Shown: positions 40,340-51,799 of the stretch, one piece after another | Layout: each line of letters begins with the position of its first letter | How positions within the stretch are numbered: the stretch's first letter is position 1 | Assembly (NCBI GenBank): GCA_033239125.1 | Contig: BSWB01000004.1 | Coordinates: 118,367,235 to 118,431,234 of the forward strand | Reading direction: 5' to 3' | From: Fagopyrum homotropicum | Taxonomy: Eukaryota > Streptophyta > Magnoliopsida > Caryophyllales > Polygonaceae | DNA length: 64,000 nt | Translations under genes and position numbers: made by a program | The notes under the pieces: model-generated | Seen by the model: only the letters and a program-made list of their open reading frames with translations | Database searches by the model: none | Told to the model about the DNA's origin: nothing

Positions 40340-41301
40340 ATGGCTCAAACTAGAGCAGTATATGTAGTGGGACGAGATAGGGGTACACCCCCTCTTCCTT
40401 CAATAGTGTCAAGTCAGGGACCAGTATTCCCTGCTTTGTTGCCTATGGCAGAGAACGAGTTTGAAGAGGTTGATCGTGTCTCCATGAGTAGGTTCGAGTT
40501 TCAAGAGTATATGCAGCAAGTATATGAGGTGGTGATAGCGGGTAGATCTACACCGGATTTACCAACATCTGTGAGATTGACTGAAGCTTCTGGATTAGAG
40601 AAGAAACAACGGGTTGAATCAGTGAAAGATGAGGTTGGATATCCGGGTTGCAAACCGATCCCGACTTGTAGACGTTTGAGTACTTCTCGTTCACACGGAC
40701 TTCTGGTGAAACGAGGACTTGTTACAATTGTGGGAAGCCTGGACATGTACGACCACAATGTCCAAGATCGCCAGTGACTTGCTTTATCTGTGGTAGACAG
40801 GGTCATAGAACTGTCTTCTGTAAGCAAACTGGAGTGGCATCACGACTGGGTTTTATTTATACTAGTGTGACGGGAGGTGGTTAGAAGACACCTCAACAAC
40901 AGACGCGGGGGCAGCAGAGAGTCCTAGATCATTCGCCTACTCAGGAATCCGTTCCCAGGCTGAGTAGAGGTAATGGTCGTGGTAGGAGTACCATGGATAC
41001 TAGAAGAGCTCAAGGTAGAGCCTTTAAGTTGGGCAGTGCAGAGGAGCCACCCGTACTAGTGGCAGGGATGAGACGTATATGTCTCAACTATGGTTATCCA
41101 GATCATGTGCGCTTTGAGTGCCCCATGGCACCGATAGCTTGTTTCACTTGTGGTGAACTAGGCCATCTGGCCCCTTACTGTCAGCAAGGTAGTGTTTCTT
41201 CTCATCAAGACCTTCCTCTTTCTGATGTAGGAAGAGTGGAAGTGGCAGCTATGGCGATGACCTCAGTGATACTTGAGGAGCATAGGTCTGAGGTTGAGTG
41301 A
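40340..41301 (+). pseudogene. gag: C gag remnant with two zinc-knuckle pairs
   Basis: Starts MAQTRAVYVVGRDRG (40340). The main capsid domain of Tekay gag appears deleted, since only about 100 residues lie before the nucleic-acid-binding part. After a frameshift, 40718-40830 encodes two CCHC knuckles (CYNCGKPGHVRPQC, CFICGRQGHRTVFC). A later frame (40993-41301) encodes a second pair (CLNYGYPDHVRFEC with one Cys lost, CFTCGELGHLAPYC). Knuckles bind element RNA. Four in two pairs is more than the usual one or two. Frames are broken by a stop at 40882 and shifts. Confidence 0.78.
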
Positions 41302-41435
41302 TGATACGTAGTAAAGCTTCAGGCGTTAGCTGTTACAAAGACCATTCTTGTTAATGGTTTACCTAGTGGAGTTCGTTTGTTGTGAGTGTTATGCACCTCT
41401 TGTCTTTCGATGCAAGTATTAATAGTTAACTATGG
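41302..41435 (+). pseudogene. C protease trace
   Basis: 41328-41400 resembles the Tekay protease start (TKTILVNGLPSGV). The bases that should encode the Asp-Ser-Gly active site are altered and followed by a stop. Cut by D. Confidence 0.45.
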
Positions 41436-41506
41436 ATATAGTAGAAGATAGATCTTCCTTTATAGGATTACGAGTTACGGGTCTAAGGTACCCGCGAGAT
41501 ATGTGG
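41436..41506 (+). repeat. 71-bp direct repeat flanking D, left copy
   Basis: Matches 48288-48358 in 70 of 71 positions (G 41441 versus A 48293). Its right edge abuts the truncated end of D. Confidence 0.9.
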
Positions 41507-41745
41507 TTTTCCATGAACTGCTCCAACCCCACCATGGATACCATCCTCCTAAGATCGTCAACCACATGGAGGCAATCAAAAGAGGAAATATCAAGAAACC
41601 GCGGCGCAATCACAGGGCGCGTGCAGATGCGGTCATAGTCAACCTGGTGACGCTCGTGGATCACCGGTATAGAAGGTCGGGAAGAAGAAGAGGAAGGTGA
41701 GGATCTATCCCTCAGAACTAACTAGCGATCGGACCTGGAACTCAT
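41507..41745 (-). pseudogene. D env-like frame start, truncated
   Basis: Minus-strand ATG at 41745 opens MSSRSDR, a stop, then a Ser-rich stretch and DYDRICTRPVIAPRFLD...FDCLHVVDDLRRMV, cut at 41507. Position after integrase and 3' spacer, and the style of sequence, fit the env-like second gene of some Athila elements. Assignment is tentative because only about 75 residues remain. Confidence 0.45.
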
Positions 41746-42574
41746 TTTCTCTTTCTGACAGATCACCTCGGTTGCTCTAACAGATCTCAAGAACACCTCG
41801 GCCGAGGCGCAGGTCGACTGGACCGAGGCGAGAGGCTGTTCGAATCTAACTCTCTGATTTCCAGTTCTTTTCCCCCCAATTTCACTACAAATTGTTCCTA
41901 TGGGGTACTTAAGTCTTTTTCAACACAGATCTATGGCAACCAAAGCCACTAATTTTCGAAATCGGCAAAAATAGAGAAGTTAGGGTTTTCGATTTAATTA
42001 CCCCAGATTCAGTTGATTCGAGGCGTTTTTGTTGCATATTCTTGCTTGCAATTGGTTCCTCTAGCCTTTCCTCGCAGAATCGAAGCAGAAATCGTCAAAA
42101 ACGAGTGAAAATCGAAGAAACGAGGTGGTTATCGCCGCGGTCGAGAGAAAGATGGGAGGGAAAGAGGGAGAAATTGTTCCCCTTTTATACCCCTCGCTGA
42201 TTCTACTGTCACCTCGGTCTAGGTGGTCCCGACTGGACCGAGGTGTTTGGACCGAGGTGGATCGTTGTCAGCCCTAGTCGCTTCGGTTGCTCAAGAATCA
42301 TCTCGGTCAAGGTGTTGTGACTGCAACCGAGATGTGTCTCAGTCAAACTCCGTCTTCTCAATTCCTCGAACTTCTGTCCCCTCAATGTTGCTCCTGGGTT
42401 GTATTCCTTCCTTAGAAAGTACCTGGTTTCTATTTATGACGCCAAAAACAAAGCAAAGCAAAGAAAAAGCAAACTATCTAAAGCTAGACTAGAAAAGGGA
42501 AAAGAAAGCAATACCTTGGGTTGCCTCCCAAGAAGCGCTTGATTTAAGGTCGCTAACTGGATCGTACGGCATCC
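41746..42574 (-). other. D spacer between integrase and env-like frame
   Basis: No long frame. Two CTCGG motif clusters: 41762-41835 (cacctcggccgaggcg) and 42205-42336 (cacctcggtctaggtg, ggaccgaggtg twice, catctcggtcaaggtg). The segment 42510-42560 (ttgcctcccaagaagcgctt) matches the post-integrase sequence of B. Confidence 0.7.
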
Positions 42575-43742
42575 CTAAACAAGATATAGTGGTGCAATCT
42601 CCTCTACTTGGACTTCCGGTTGGTATTTCTTAAGTGTATGACCATTGATCTTGAAGCTTCCACTTGTTTCTCCCCAAATCTCAAATGTACCATAAGGGAA
42701 AACATGTTTCACAACGTAAGGTCCTGTCCATCTAGATTTCAACTTACCAGGAAATAGGCGAAGGCGGGAGTTAAAGAGTAGAACTAAATCTCCTTCTTTG
42801 AACTCCTTAGGAATGATACGCTTGTCATGCCATTTTTTTGTCCTTTCCTTGTAGATCTTGGCATTCTCATAAGCGTTCAAACGCAGCTCCTCCAGCTCAT
42901 TTATGTCCAATAGCCGCTTCTCACCGGCTTCTTTGATGTCGAAATTCAACCATTTGATTGCCCAATACGCCTTGTGTTCTAGCTCAACGGGCAAATGGCA
43001 AGACTTCCCATATACCAAATTATAAGGGGTGGTACCAATGGGAGTCTTGAATGTGGTCATGTAAGCCCAAAGAGCATCGTCTAACTTCATGGACCAATCC
43101 TTCCTCGTCCTAGAGACGGTCTTCTCCAAGATTGCTTTGATTTCTCTATTTGAGATCTCAACCTGTCCACTAGTTTCAGGGTGATAAGGGGTTGCTACCT
43201 TGTGGGTTACCCCATACTTCGATAGAAGTACTTTAAACTTCCGGTTGATGAAATGTGTCCCTCCATCGCTGATGATAATGTGTGGAGTCCCAAAACGTGG
43301 AATGATAGTCCGATTGAAGAACTTCACAACCACCATGGCGTCATTAGTGGGAGAGGCAATGGCTTCCATCCATCTAGAGACGTAATCGACAGCTAGGAGA
43401 ATGTAGAGGTTTCCTCCGGATGATGGGAAAGGTCCCATGAAATCAACTCCCCATACATCAAAAATCTCAACCTCCTGGATATTATTGAGTGGCATCTCGT
43501 TCCTCCTAGATAAATTTCCTGTTCTTTGGCATGCATCACAAGAAACAACAAACGTTTGCACATCCTTAAATAATGTAGGCCAAAACAAACCGGAAGTAAT
43601 ACCTTAGCGCACATTTTGTGACCGCTAGCATGTCGTCCACAAGGAAGTGAGTGACAATGCCGTATGACGCTAGTAGCTTCATCTTCCAGAATGCATCTTC
43701 GAAGCATCCCATCTGGACCTTTCTTAAACAATAGAGGTTCAT
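42575..43742 (-). pseudogene. pol: D integrase
   Basis: 337 open residues from 43588 to 42575, with the N-terminal zinc region in other frames (43393-43731 and 43566 upward) because of two frameshifts near 43590-43740. Visible: CDACQRTGNLSRRNEMP, catalytic Asp in VDFMGP, Asp in SDGGTHF, YGVTHKVATPYHP, Glu in QVEISNRE (35 residues from the second Asp), and the GPY module RWTGPYVVKHVFP. This catalytic core is complete, unlike that of B, but cannot be made as one protein with its zinc finger. Confidence 0.88.
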
Positions 43743-44680
43743 CCCAGTAGTAGTGGCGACATCCTTAAAGAATTTCTTCCTTTGAGCATACGTCAATCCG
43801 GGCGGTATTTCCTGGCAAACAATATAATTAACAATATCAGCATACCAAGGTTCTTTATTATCAGAAGCTTGGTGGAGAAAGTGCTCCACAAACTGTGAAT
43901 GAGTTTCAAAAAAGGGAGTAGGAAGTTTGTTATTCTCATTTGACGGTATCTCGCTTGCGACCTCGATCGAGGTCCAGAGTGGGTGACCGAGATGTTCTTT
44001 AGATAAGAACACCTCGCTTGGTCCAGAAAGTGCCTCGGTCGAGGTACCGGAATTGGGACCGAAACTGGAGATTCTCTTCTCCTGGATTAGTTTTTCAATC
44101 TTAGCTCCTGGATCTTCTTCTAGTGCCTTTAAGCTCCGGATATCTGCATCACAAAATGCCCACAGGATGGGATAATCTGCGGAAATATCAAGCACAACAA
44201 AGTCTATAGGTAAGTAGAAGTTACCTAACTTAACCGGAACGTTTTCCAAAATGCCCACGGGATGGGTAATGGAGCGATCTGCCATATACAATCTTATTTT
44301 CACCGTCTTGGGCTCTCCATGTCCAATCTTCACACATAGCTCCAGCGGGATGATGCTCACGCCGGCTCCTAGATCACACAACGACTCACAAGTAACATCC
44401 CCAACTTGAATGGGAATATAAAATGAGCCGGGATCTCTCAACTTGGGTGGCATCTTCTCCTTCATGATTTGAATGAGCTCCGAGGATTTAGATGTCATCC
44501 TTACTTCACTAAATCTTCCAGCTTCCTCTTTCTTGATAGAATCTCTTAAAAGAACTTCCCATAGGCGGGCATCCCTACAATAGCATCACAAAAAGGGATG
44601 TTAATATGTAATTTATTCATCAAGTCAAGGAACTTACCAAAGTGCTTGTCTAGATGTGCTCTAGCCCTTGACTAGGGGAA
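43743..44680 (-). pseudogene. D protease and motif linker, RT deleted
   Basis: 44498 downward: LRDPGSFYIPI, active-site region LCDLGAGVSIIPL (Ser replaced by Gly after DLGA), MADRSITHPVGIL, then a jump at about 44165 from the end of protease to a linker with CTCGG motifs (43960-44060, including gacctcgatcgaggtc), and a second jump near 43910 to EPWYADIVNYIV, which in B lies after RNase H. RT and RNase H are thus wholly missing, about 2 kb relative to B. Upstream part (44500-44680) continues protease-proximal gag with frameshifts. Confidence 0.85.
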
Positions 44681-44740
44681 TGGAAGTGGTGGTTTGTATG
44701 CAGGAGGTGGGACATAAACTTCAGTTTTGTCCGTCGCTTT

Positions 44741-46392
44741 CTAAGACTCCACCTCGGATGGTACCTCGACCGAAGTGTTCTTTGTCTGTACCTGGACCGA
44801 GGTGTTCTTCGTTTGCACTAGCATCGACCGAGGTACTAGATCTGCAGTTTTCAGTCCACTTCTCGTCGTTATTGCCATGATCTTTCCTTTAGGGTTGCTC
44901 TCTGTCCTTGCTGGGAGCTTCCCTGGATCTCTTGGCGCTTCATTCGCCTTATTAAAGAATTGTTGCTCTAAGGCTTTTTGTGCCTTCGAAAAAGAAGTCA
45001 TGGACGTCTCCTTAGCGTTGAGCTTGATCAAGATGGCCTCCAGCACTGCATCTTTCATCTCTGGCTGGGACGAACTTGATCCTGGCTCCTGGCTCTTCAA
45101 TGGAGTAGAAGACGAAGAAGAAGAAGGATTAAAAGAATTATTAGAATTGGAGTTAGAGTAAGGGTTACCCGAATTTTGATTGTTAGATCTCAAATTGTTG
45201 TTGTTGGAGCCTTTATTGTTGTTGTAGTTGTTGTTCCAGGAACCATTGTTGTTGTTCCTTGAACCTTGATATCTTCCCTCTTCCTTCTTGGTATGAGCAA
45301 CCAAAAGATCCTTCAATTGCTTCACATCATTCTAGAGGGAAATGAGTTGATTATCATTTGATGGAGCTTCCTTGAAATTAACTCTCTTAACTCCATGTTC
45401 AACTCCTTGGTGTGAGTACTTCTCCATGTGCAAAACTTGTTTTTCAATGAACTCCCAAGCTTCATCAATCGGCATGTCCATAAATGTGCCGGCGGATAGT
45501 AGTTGAAGGTTGAATTGGGTAGCTCCATCCAATCCCTTGAAGTATATATCTCCATTAACTCTATCTTTGAAATCCCATGATGTGGGCAATCCAAAAGAAC
45601 ATTTTTAAATCTCTCCCATAACTTGGACAAACTCTCCTTGTCCTTCATGATGAATGCATTGATCTTCCCTCTCATTTCAGCGGTTTTGGAGGGAGGAAAG
45701 AATTTTATTAAGAACTCTGTCGTCATTTCCTCCCAAGTCTTGATCTTTCCGGACGGAAGAGACTGATACCAAGTAAGCACCATGTCTTTCGAAGAAAAGT
45801 AAAAAGGCCTTAGCTTGCAATTATTATTTTCTAGCCTTGAAGGTCTCAAGATCTCCATCAAAATCTCATAGTTTTGCAAATGTGGATGCGGAGACTCCCT
45901 CTCTAAACCTCCAAACTGGCATTGGCGGATCATGGATAGAATTTGCGGTCGAATTTCATAATCGTGCTCCGCTGGATCTCCTAGGTTGACTCCTGGACAC
46001 CTCACTTGCTGGTTTGGGTCCATCCTCTGCCCTAGGGTCTCTGGAATATCTGCAAAAAGAACTTCTCGGACAGGCATCAGAGGTGGAAGTATCTCGGCCG
46101 CGGCAACTAGAGCGGGGTCCTGCCTCGGTCGAGGGTCTAGTCGATGCATAATCTGAGCTCGTAGCTCAGCCATATCTGCTTCAATCTCTGCAGCTCTGGT
46201 GCGATTTTGCTCCCTCTCGCGCTGCAGTTCTTCCCTATTGAGGCACAGGTGTTCCATCGCCTCCTTCAATTCGGCTTCAAGATCGCAATCGTCTCGATTG
46301 GCCATTTTCGCTTCTTTCAAGTGTCGTTTGTATGTCTTTTCTGGTTCGGGATCGTAAGGAACGATTTCCTTCCCAGCATGGGCTCTTCGCAT
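44741..46392 (-). pseudogene. gag: D gag
   Basis: Start ATG 46392 (MRRAHAGKEIVPYDPEPEKT), coiled-coil-like N terminus, gag domain (PHPHLQNYEILMEILRP, FPPSKTAEMRGKINAF), frameshift near 45550-45590, then an Asn-rich tract (45150-45270) and a CTCGG-motif coding stretch at its 3' end (44750-44840). The Asn-rich segment and its position match A and B. The frame after 45325 opens again to 44741. Confidence 0.87.
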
Positions 46393-46497
46393 AAATCTAA
46401 GAAAAAGAACCAGCGAAAGTCACTCAAGTAGAGTGGTTAGTAGTAATAGGGACAATTGCCCCGAAAGACTACCGCAACCGGCTCGGTCTAGACCAAG

Positions 46498-46515
46498 TCC
46501 CCGGCAATGGCGGCA
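46498..46515 (-). promoter_or_regulatory. Primer binding site of D, altered
   Basis: Plus strand tccccggcaatggcggca: differs from the A/B form at three positions, including two in the GGCGCC block next to the terminal CCA. Confidence 0.75.
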
Positions 46516-46521
46516 AAAACT

Positions 46522-48287
46522 TGTTCGCTCCAAACGGTGTGTGCAAGCTTTAAATTTATATCCCAAGAAACATGCTTAAAACAAGGAAGCGAACCCGCAG
46601 TGTACGGATCAATTATAGTAAAAAGCAAGAATTCCGGGGTGTCGATCTCAGGGACTTAGGTGAAACCTAAGCAAGTATAGGTTGTCAATGCTACTAATAA
46701 CCACAAAAGCGATTAAAGCAATCAAAGAGATTATAATAAGGTCAATTAAAGGAAATATGCAAATTCTAGGGATTAAAGCATCTAGTTGTGGTTCCAACTC
46801 AAGATCTCATGATAAGTGGACAAAGCTGAGATTTTGCAAAGGGAAGGTGTTTCTAAAGTGGAATAGATCACCCGGTAAGTCTCACTACTCACAATCCCAA
46901 ACCAAAAGTTCCTATTACCGGGTAAGTCACAAGGTACTACGGAAAGAAATTATAATCTCAAACCAACACACCAACTAAGGGAATAGAATCAACCTTTACC
47001 GGGTAAGTCTCAGGATAACTCACAAAGATGGAATGAAGGCACACTCAAACCCCAATAAAGGATAAACCTGTATTACCTAAACTTATGATCATGGATAAAC
47101 AAACTAAGGAATCACCGGGTAAGTCTCATCCTAGGCTTGCATTGAACCAGGAAAGGTGTAATAAGAATAGGATTTGGCAAACTCTAACACTTAACTCTGA
47201 GTTACGAATAAGAAAAGGTCACCTCGGTCAGTCAAGTTCCACCCCGGCCGAGATGTTCATCGACTGAACGAGGTACTCTAGGGTTAAGGATAAATACTCG
47301 AGCTTTCAGGGTCCTATTGGGATTAAGATTATTCTATCATTGTTTTTCCCACAACTTCCAGCCAATCACCCTAGAATCGCACAAAGAAATTAGCCACTCA
47401 TCATCATGAAAAGCAATAATCAAATATTTGAGAAGGGAATGAATATTTGAACACAAAAACCTTAAGAACAAGGCTTCAATAACTGAATTAAATATCAAAC
47501 AAATCAGCATTCCTTGGATCACAAATCCAACAAGACAATCAAACAAAAGGGAATCTAAGAAATTCTTACAAATCCCCTCAAAAGCTATCTCAAAGCTATG
47601 AACTTTCTTCCTTCAATCTTCAAACTTCCTTCAAGCTTCCAAAAATCCTTCCTAACTGTAGTGTATTGTCGGCTTCCAACCTACGGTGATGCTGATTTAT
47701 GCAAAATCCAGCCCGTTTTATAGGAGAATTATCTTCCAAAGATAAGAATATCTTAAAAAGATAATTTTCTAATAAAATATATCCATATCTCTAAAATAGA
47801 TCTCCTAAATATATGATCTTCCTTCCAGAAATCCAGCCCAAAAATATAAGATTTCTTCCTTCCAAAAATAAAAGATCTCAGCCAAATAAAATATATCTCG
47901 CCATGCCAGGGTGTTCGCCTCGGTCGGGGTGCTCCTTAAGATCACCTCGGTCAAGGTGACACTGTAGTTGACCGAGGTCAATTTCAGCTGAATTTGAAAT
48001 CTCTCAAATCTGGTCCAAAGTAAATCTTCTTTGTTAATTCATTGCTCCCTGAGTTCTCTTTTAAGCTCCTGAATGTAGCTCCAATGACTAATTTGCTCCT
48101 TAGCTCCATTTTGATCCAAAACGTGCCATTTTACCTACGATTACAACGAAACTTGGTGTAGACCTTGATTCCCGTAAAGGTAGATGAAACGACAATATAA
48201 TCACATAATATACATTCAAACATGCAGATTATTGAAGATAAAACGTCTAAACAAGTCCCAAAATATAGACTATAACACATGCTATCA
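46522..48287 (-). repeat. 5' LTR of D
   Basis: Minus-strand TGATAGCATGTG...GAGCGAACA, 1,766 bp. Promoter-side cluster 47910-47985 (gcctcggtcggggtg, acctcggtcaaggtg), TATAAAA at 47723-47717, inner cluster 47220-47277, and four ACCGGGTAAGTCTCA-type repeats (46870, 46916, 46997, 47113). Confidence 0.88.
47910..47985 (-). repeat. LTR D promoter-side CTCGG cluster
   Basis: cgcctcggtcggggtg, cacctcggtcaaggtg and gaccgaggtc, about 190 bp upstream of TATAAAA on the minus strand. The inner cluster is at 47220-47277 (cacctcggtc, ccccggccgagatg, gaacgaggta). Confidence 0.78.
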
Positions 48288-48358
48288 ATATAATAGAAGA
48301 TAGATCTTCCTTTATAGGATTACGAGTTACGGGTCTAAGGTACCCGCGAGATATGTGG
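48288..48358 (+). repeat. 71-bp direct repeat flanking D, right copy
   Basis: Starts at the base after the exact LTR terminus of D; 70 of 71 identical to 41436-41506. Confidence 0.9.
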
Positions 48359-51330
48359 CTGTCCCCTTTGTTCAGGGACTTGTGTATGGCTTGTAGACTA
48401 TTATGTGTGTGGTGGACGAATAGATATCATGTTGGTTTATATAGCAGTAGGAAGACTATTATAGTCTCTACTGAGATTGACTAAGTAGAGGTTTTTCGAG
48501 GTTATGACCTTTGAGGAGGTGAGTTGTTTTTAGTGCCATATGAGCAACGATGTTGATAACACCAGGGGGTGATGTTTTTTTTATGTATTCGGTGAAGGAA
48601 AGAGATAGTTCCACGCTGAAGATTATTCAGTGTTTTATGATCTTATAGACGTGTTACTGAACCGTCTAATCTACCGCCTCAGCAGAGTGAGGACTTTGAT
48701 ATTGCATTGAAGTATGGTACGAGACTGGTTGGGAGAAGGCCTATGAGGTATATGGCTTGTTGAGTTGTTAGAACTTGAAGAAGCAATTTGAAGAGTGGAT
48801 TGATATGGGCTTCGTTCGCCCTAGTATATTCATCGCTATGTATTGATGACTTGTCGGATCAACTGAGAGAAGCAATTGTGTTCTCAAGATTTCTGTATGC
48901 TTAGGATATCATCAGTTAAGGATGAGAGAGCAGCGTGGGCATAGGACAACATTCCATACCTGTTATGGACACTACAAGTTGTAGTGATGTCATCGGAGTT
49001 GAAGAGTGCTCTAATGGTTTTTATAAGAGTTAATGAATAGTATCTTCATCGACTTCTTAATCAGTTGGCAGTGGACTTTATTGATGATGTTCTGATGTAC
49101 TCTCACAATGGAGAGGAACGTACCGGTTATCTGAGGACGGAGTTGCAGAATCCGAGAGATAGAAGCCTATATGCTATGCTCCCTATATGTGAGTTGAAAT
49201 GCAAAAGTTAGCCTTTTTGGTCATGTTGCCCCTGCTAGCGGGATCATAGTTGATGTGACGAGGAGTGAGTATGATGCCTTGTGGATGATGCTGTTGAACA
49301 TTAAGGGAATGCGTAGTTCTCGGCCCAGCCAATTGCTACCAACGCTTTGAGGAATGATTCTATGTGATTGTGCATTCAATTACGAGTCTTTTGAGGAAGA
49401 CCACCATAAGTGTGTGGTTGAAGTAGTATGTCGGAGTTCTGAAGAGTAGAGGAATCATTTGACCTCTGCTTCTATTCGGTGATAATCAGAAGATTCTGGG
49501 AATCACAAGACTACGGTGTTGAGAACGTATGAGGAGAATTGCCCGACTCATGATTTTGAGTTAGTAATGGTAGTTCAAGTGTCCTGATTTGAAGGCAATA
49601 TCTGTGGATATTTCATGTTAGATTCCCACCGATCATAAGAGTTTGAAGCATATTTTTATGCAACATAAGCTGAATAACCGCCGGCGTCGTTGACTAGAGT
49701 TGATCAAGGAGTTTGATCGTGAAGTTTGGTACCATTCTGGCAAGGAGAATGTGGTAACTAATACCTTGAACAAGAAGACGCCTCGAGAGAAGGTAAATGT
49801 TAGAATTGTTGTACAGCCTCGGTTGCAGAATGATCTAGCTTGGTAAGAGTTGGACCTACAATCGTTGATAAGGACGTTAGTTTCATGTTTTAGGGGTTCT
49901 ACCTGATTTGTTGGATGAGGTCCAACAAAAGCATGGGACTTGCTTGACCTTGAGGGAATTTGATGGAAGGATGTCTCATGGCGAGACACCATAGTTCTTT
50001 AACGGTGCAGAAGGAGTATGAGGCGCCGCAACTACGTCTGTATAACCGCTTATGCGGAGTTGAGTGGAGAAGATTACAGTACACTCATAGTACACCTTCT
50101 TTAGTACATCCATGTACGAATAAGAGGTACCCTGAATTAGTAGATCAGGTTAAGTGTTACTGACCTAGAGATGAGCTCATCCACTACCAGTGTTGTAGTG
50201 GAAGTGAGAGGACCTTTTTGTGGACTTGTGATGGGATTGAGACCTAGTAAGAGTTTTGGTGTTATCCAGATTATTGGTAACAGATTTACAAAGTTGACAC
50301 GTTCCATCACTACTGAGGGACGTGGTCAGTGAATGAAATAACAAAGGAGTACACTAGACATATAGTGGGACTTCATAAGTATACCGGGGACGATCGACTA
50401 TGATTGTAGTAGAAGGGTTACTTTGAGGTTTTGATAGCAGATTCAGACTGCTTGGGGAACGCATCTACACTTCATGATTGAGTTTCACCTCAGATAGACG
50501 GTCAGTCTAAGAGGACCCTCCAGACCGTAGAGAACATGTTGCGAGCTTGTGGGATGGATTGGGAACAGGGACGATCGGTTTATCTCCCACTCGTTGAATT
50601 CTTATACCACGACCGTTGGCATGCATCTATAGGGATGGTCCCTATGAGACATTGTGTAGACATAGGTGTCATACACCTTTATGCGGGGATGAGCCTGGCA
50701 GTACCAGTGTTTTAGCGCCAAAGTAGATTCAGGATGATATAGCTCAAGTAACATTAATCAGAGAAAGGATGATGGTTGCACAGAGTTGCCAGAAGTCGTA
50801 TGCAGATTGGAGGCGTCGACCTCTAGAGTTCTGGGTAGGAGCTCATGTCTAGTTGAGAGTATCTCCGACGTGAGGCGTCAGACGTTATGGCATAAAGGGA
50901 AATCTGAGACCCCGATAGGTCGGTCCTTTCGAGATACTGGATAGAGTTGGGAGAGCAGTGCACAGATTGGCTTTGCCACCGAAGTTAAAGGGTGTTCACC
51001 CAATGTTTCATGTGTCTTAGGTGAGGAAGTACATACCAGATCTGAGGCACATTGTGAGTCATGATGATCTAGTGGTTGAGCCGGACACCACTTTTGTAGA
51101 ACAACCTTTTGCGGTTCTAGGCAGAGAGGTGTGAGATGCCTGCATTCGAAGGATATTCCTATTATGAGGCTACGCGGGAGATTGAGGATAGTATCCAGGG
51201 GAACTATCCAGATTTTTACGCCGGGACAGATGCACTTGTAGGATCCACGATTAGATTTTGGTGCTATCTTAGTGAGTGTGTGTTATGTTATATGCTTATG
51301 AGATATGCTGTGTTTTCGTGCTAGTTGTGT
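48359..51330 (+). pseudogene. pol: C pol remnant: RT, RNase H, integrase, chromodomain trace
   Basis: Broken in all frames. Recognisable pieces: NLKKQFEEWIDMGFVRPSIF (48770-48835), LGYHQLRMREQ (48900-48935), FGHVAPASGIIVDVTRSEYDAL (RT end, 49220-49285), CPTHDFEL (RNase H, 49540), integrase C-terminal pieces (50780-51060), and a chromodomain end REIEDSIQGNYPDFYAG (51174-51224). Order and content are Tekay. No functional product is possible. Confidence 0.8.
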
Positions 51331-51367
51331 GTTGTGCATATGATCTGTTAGATCTTGTTTGCTAGTA

Positions 51368-51620
51368 CGAGATAGGTATAGCTGGAGATGGTTCTTTTCT
51401 CTATGCTACGGTGTATGTGTTAGGATTAGCAGGAGATGGTTCTTTCCTCCATGCTATCTTTGATGGACATAGTGTGAGTGGAGATGGTTTTCCTCCGCGT
51501 AGTATTGTTACGAGTACGATTGGCTGGAGACGGCTTTCCTCCATGCCTTGTGACGTGGTTAGTAGTTGGCTAGAGATGATTTTTCCTCTATGCCTTTGGA
51601 TAGCTTTATGATCTTGTTGC
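51368..51620 (+). repeat. GGAG...CTCC hairpin minisatellite in C 3' UTR
   Basis: Five to six diverged units of 45-65 bp with core ggagatggtt(c/t)ttcctcc, e.g. 51433-51450, 51480-51496, 51526-51542. Homologous to 20890-21135 of G. Followed by the shared tatacctcggcgtatgggtcc (51721). Confidence 0.78.
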
Positions 51621-51799
51621 TGGAGTTGGTGATTCCTTTGTGCTGTGTTTTGAGGTTATAGAGTGTTATAGGTTGATACGTTTGAATGGAGATGTGATAC
51701 CTCCGATAGAGAGAGTGTTTATACCTCGGCGTATGGGTCCGAGAGGATTTGGGAATTGTTCAAGTTTCGGGACAAAACTTTTTCTTAAGGGGTGTGTGA

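Larger units (their letters stand above)
41507..48287 (-). mobile_element. Element D: Athila, RT/RNase H deleted, 3' LTR absent
   Basis: Minus strand. 5' LTR (48287-46522), primer site, gag, partial protease, motif linker, integrase, 3' noncoding region, and start of an env-like frame, ending abruptly at 41507 with no 3' LTR. Flanked by a 71-bp direct repeat of element C sequence instead of a 5-bp duplication. Confidence 0.88.
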
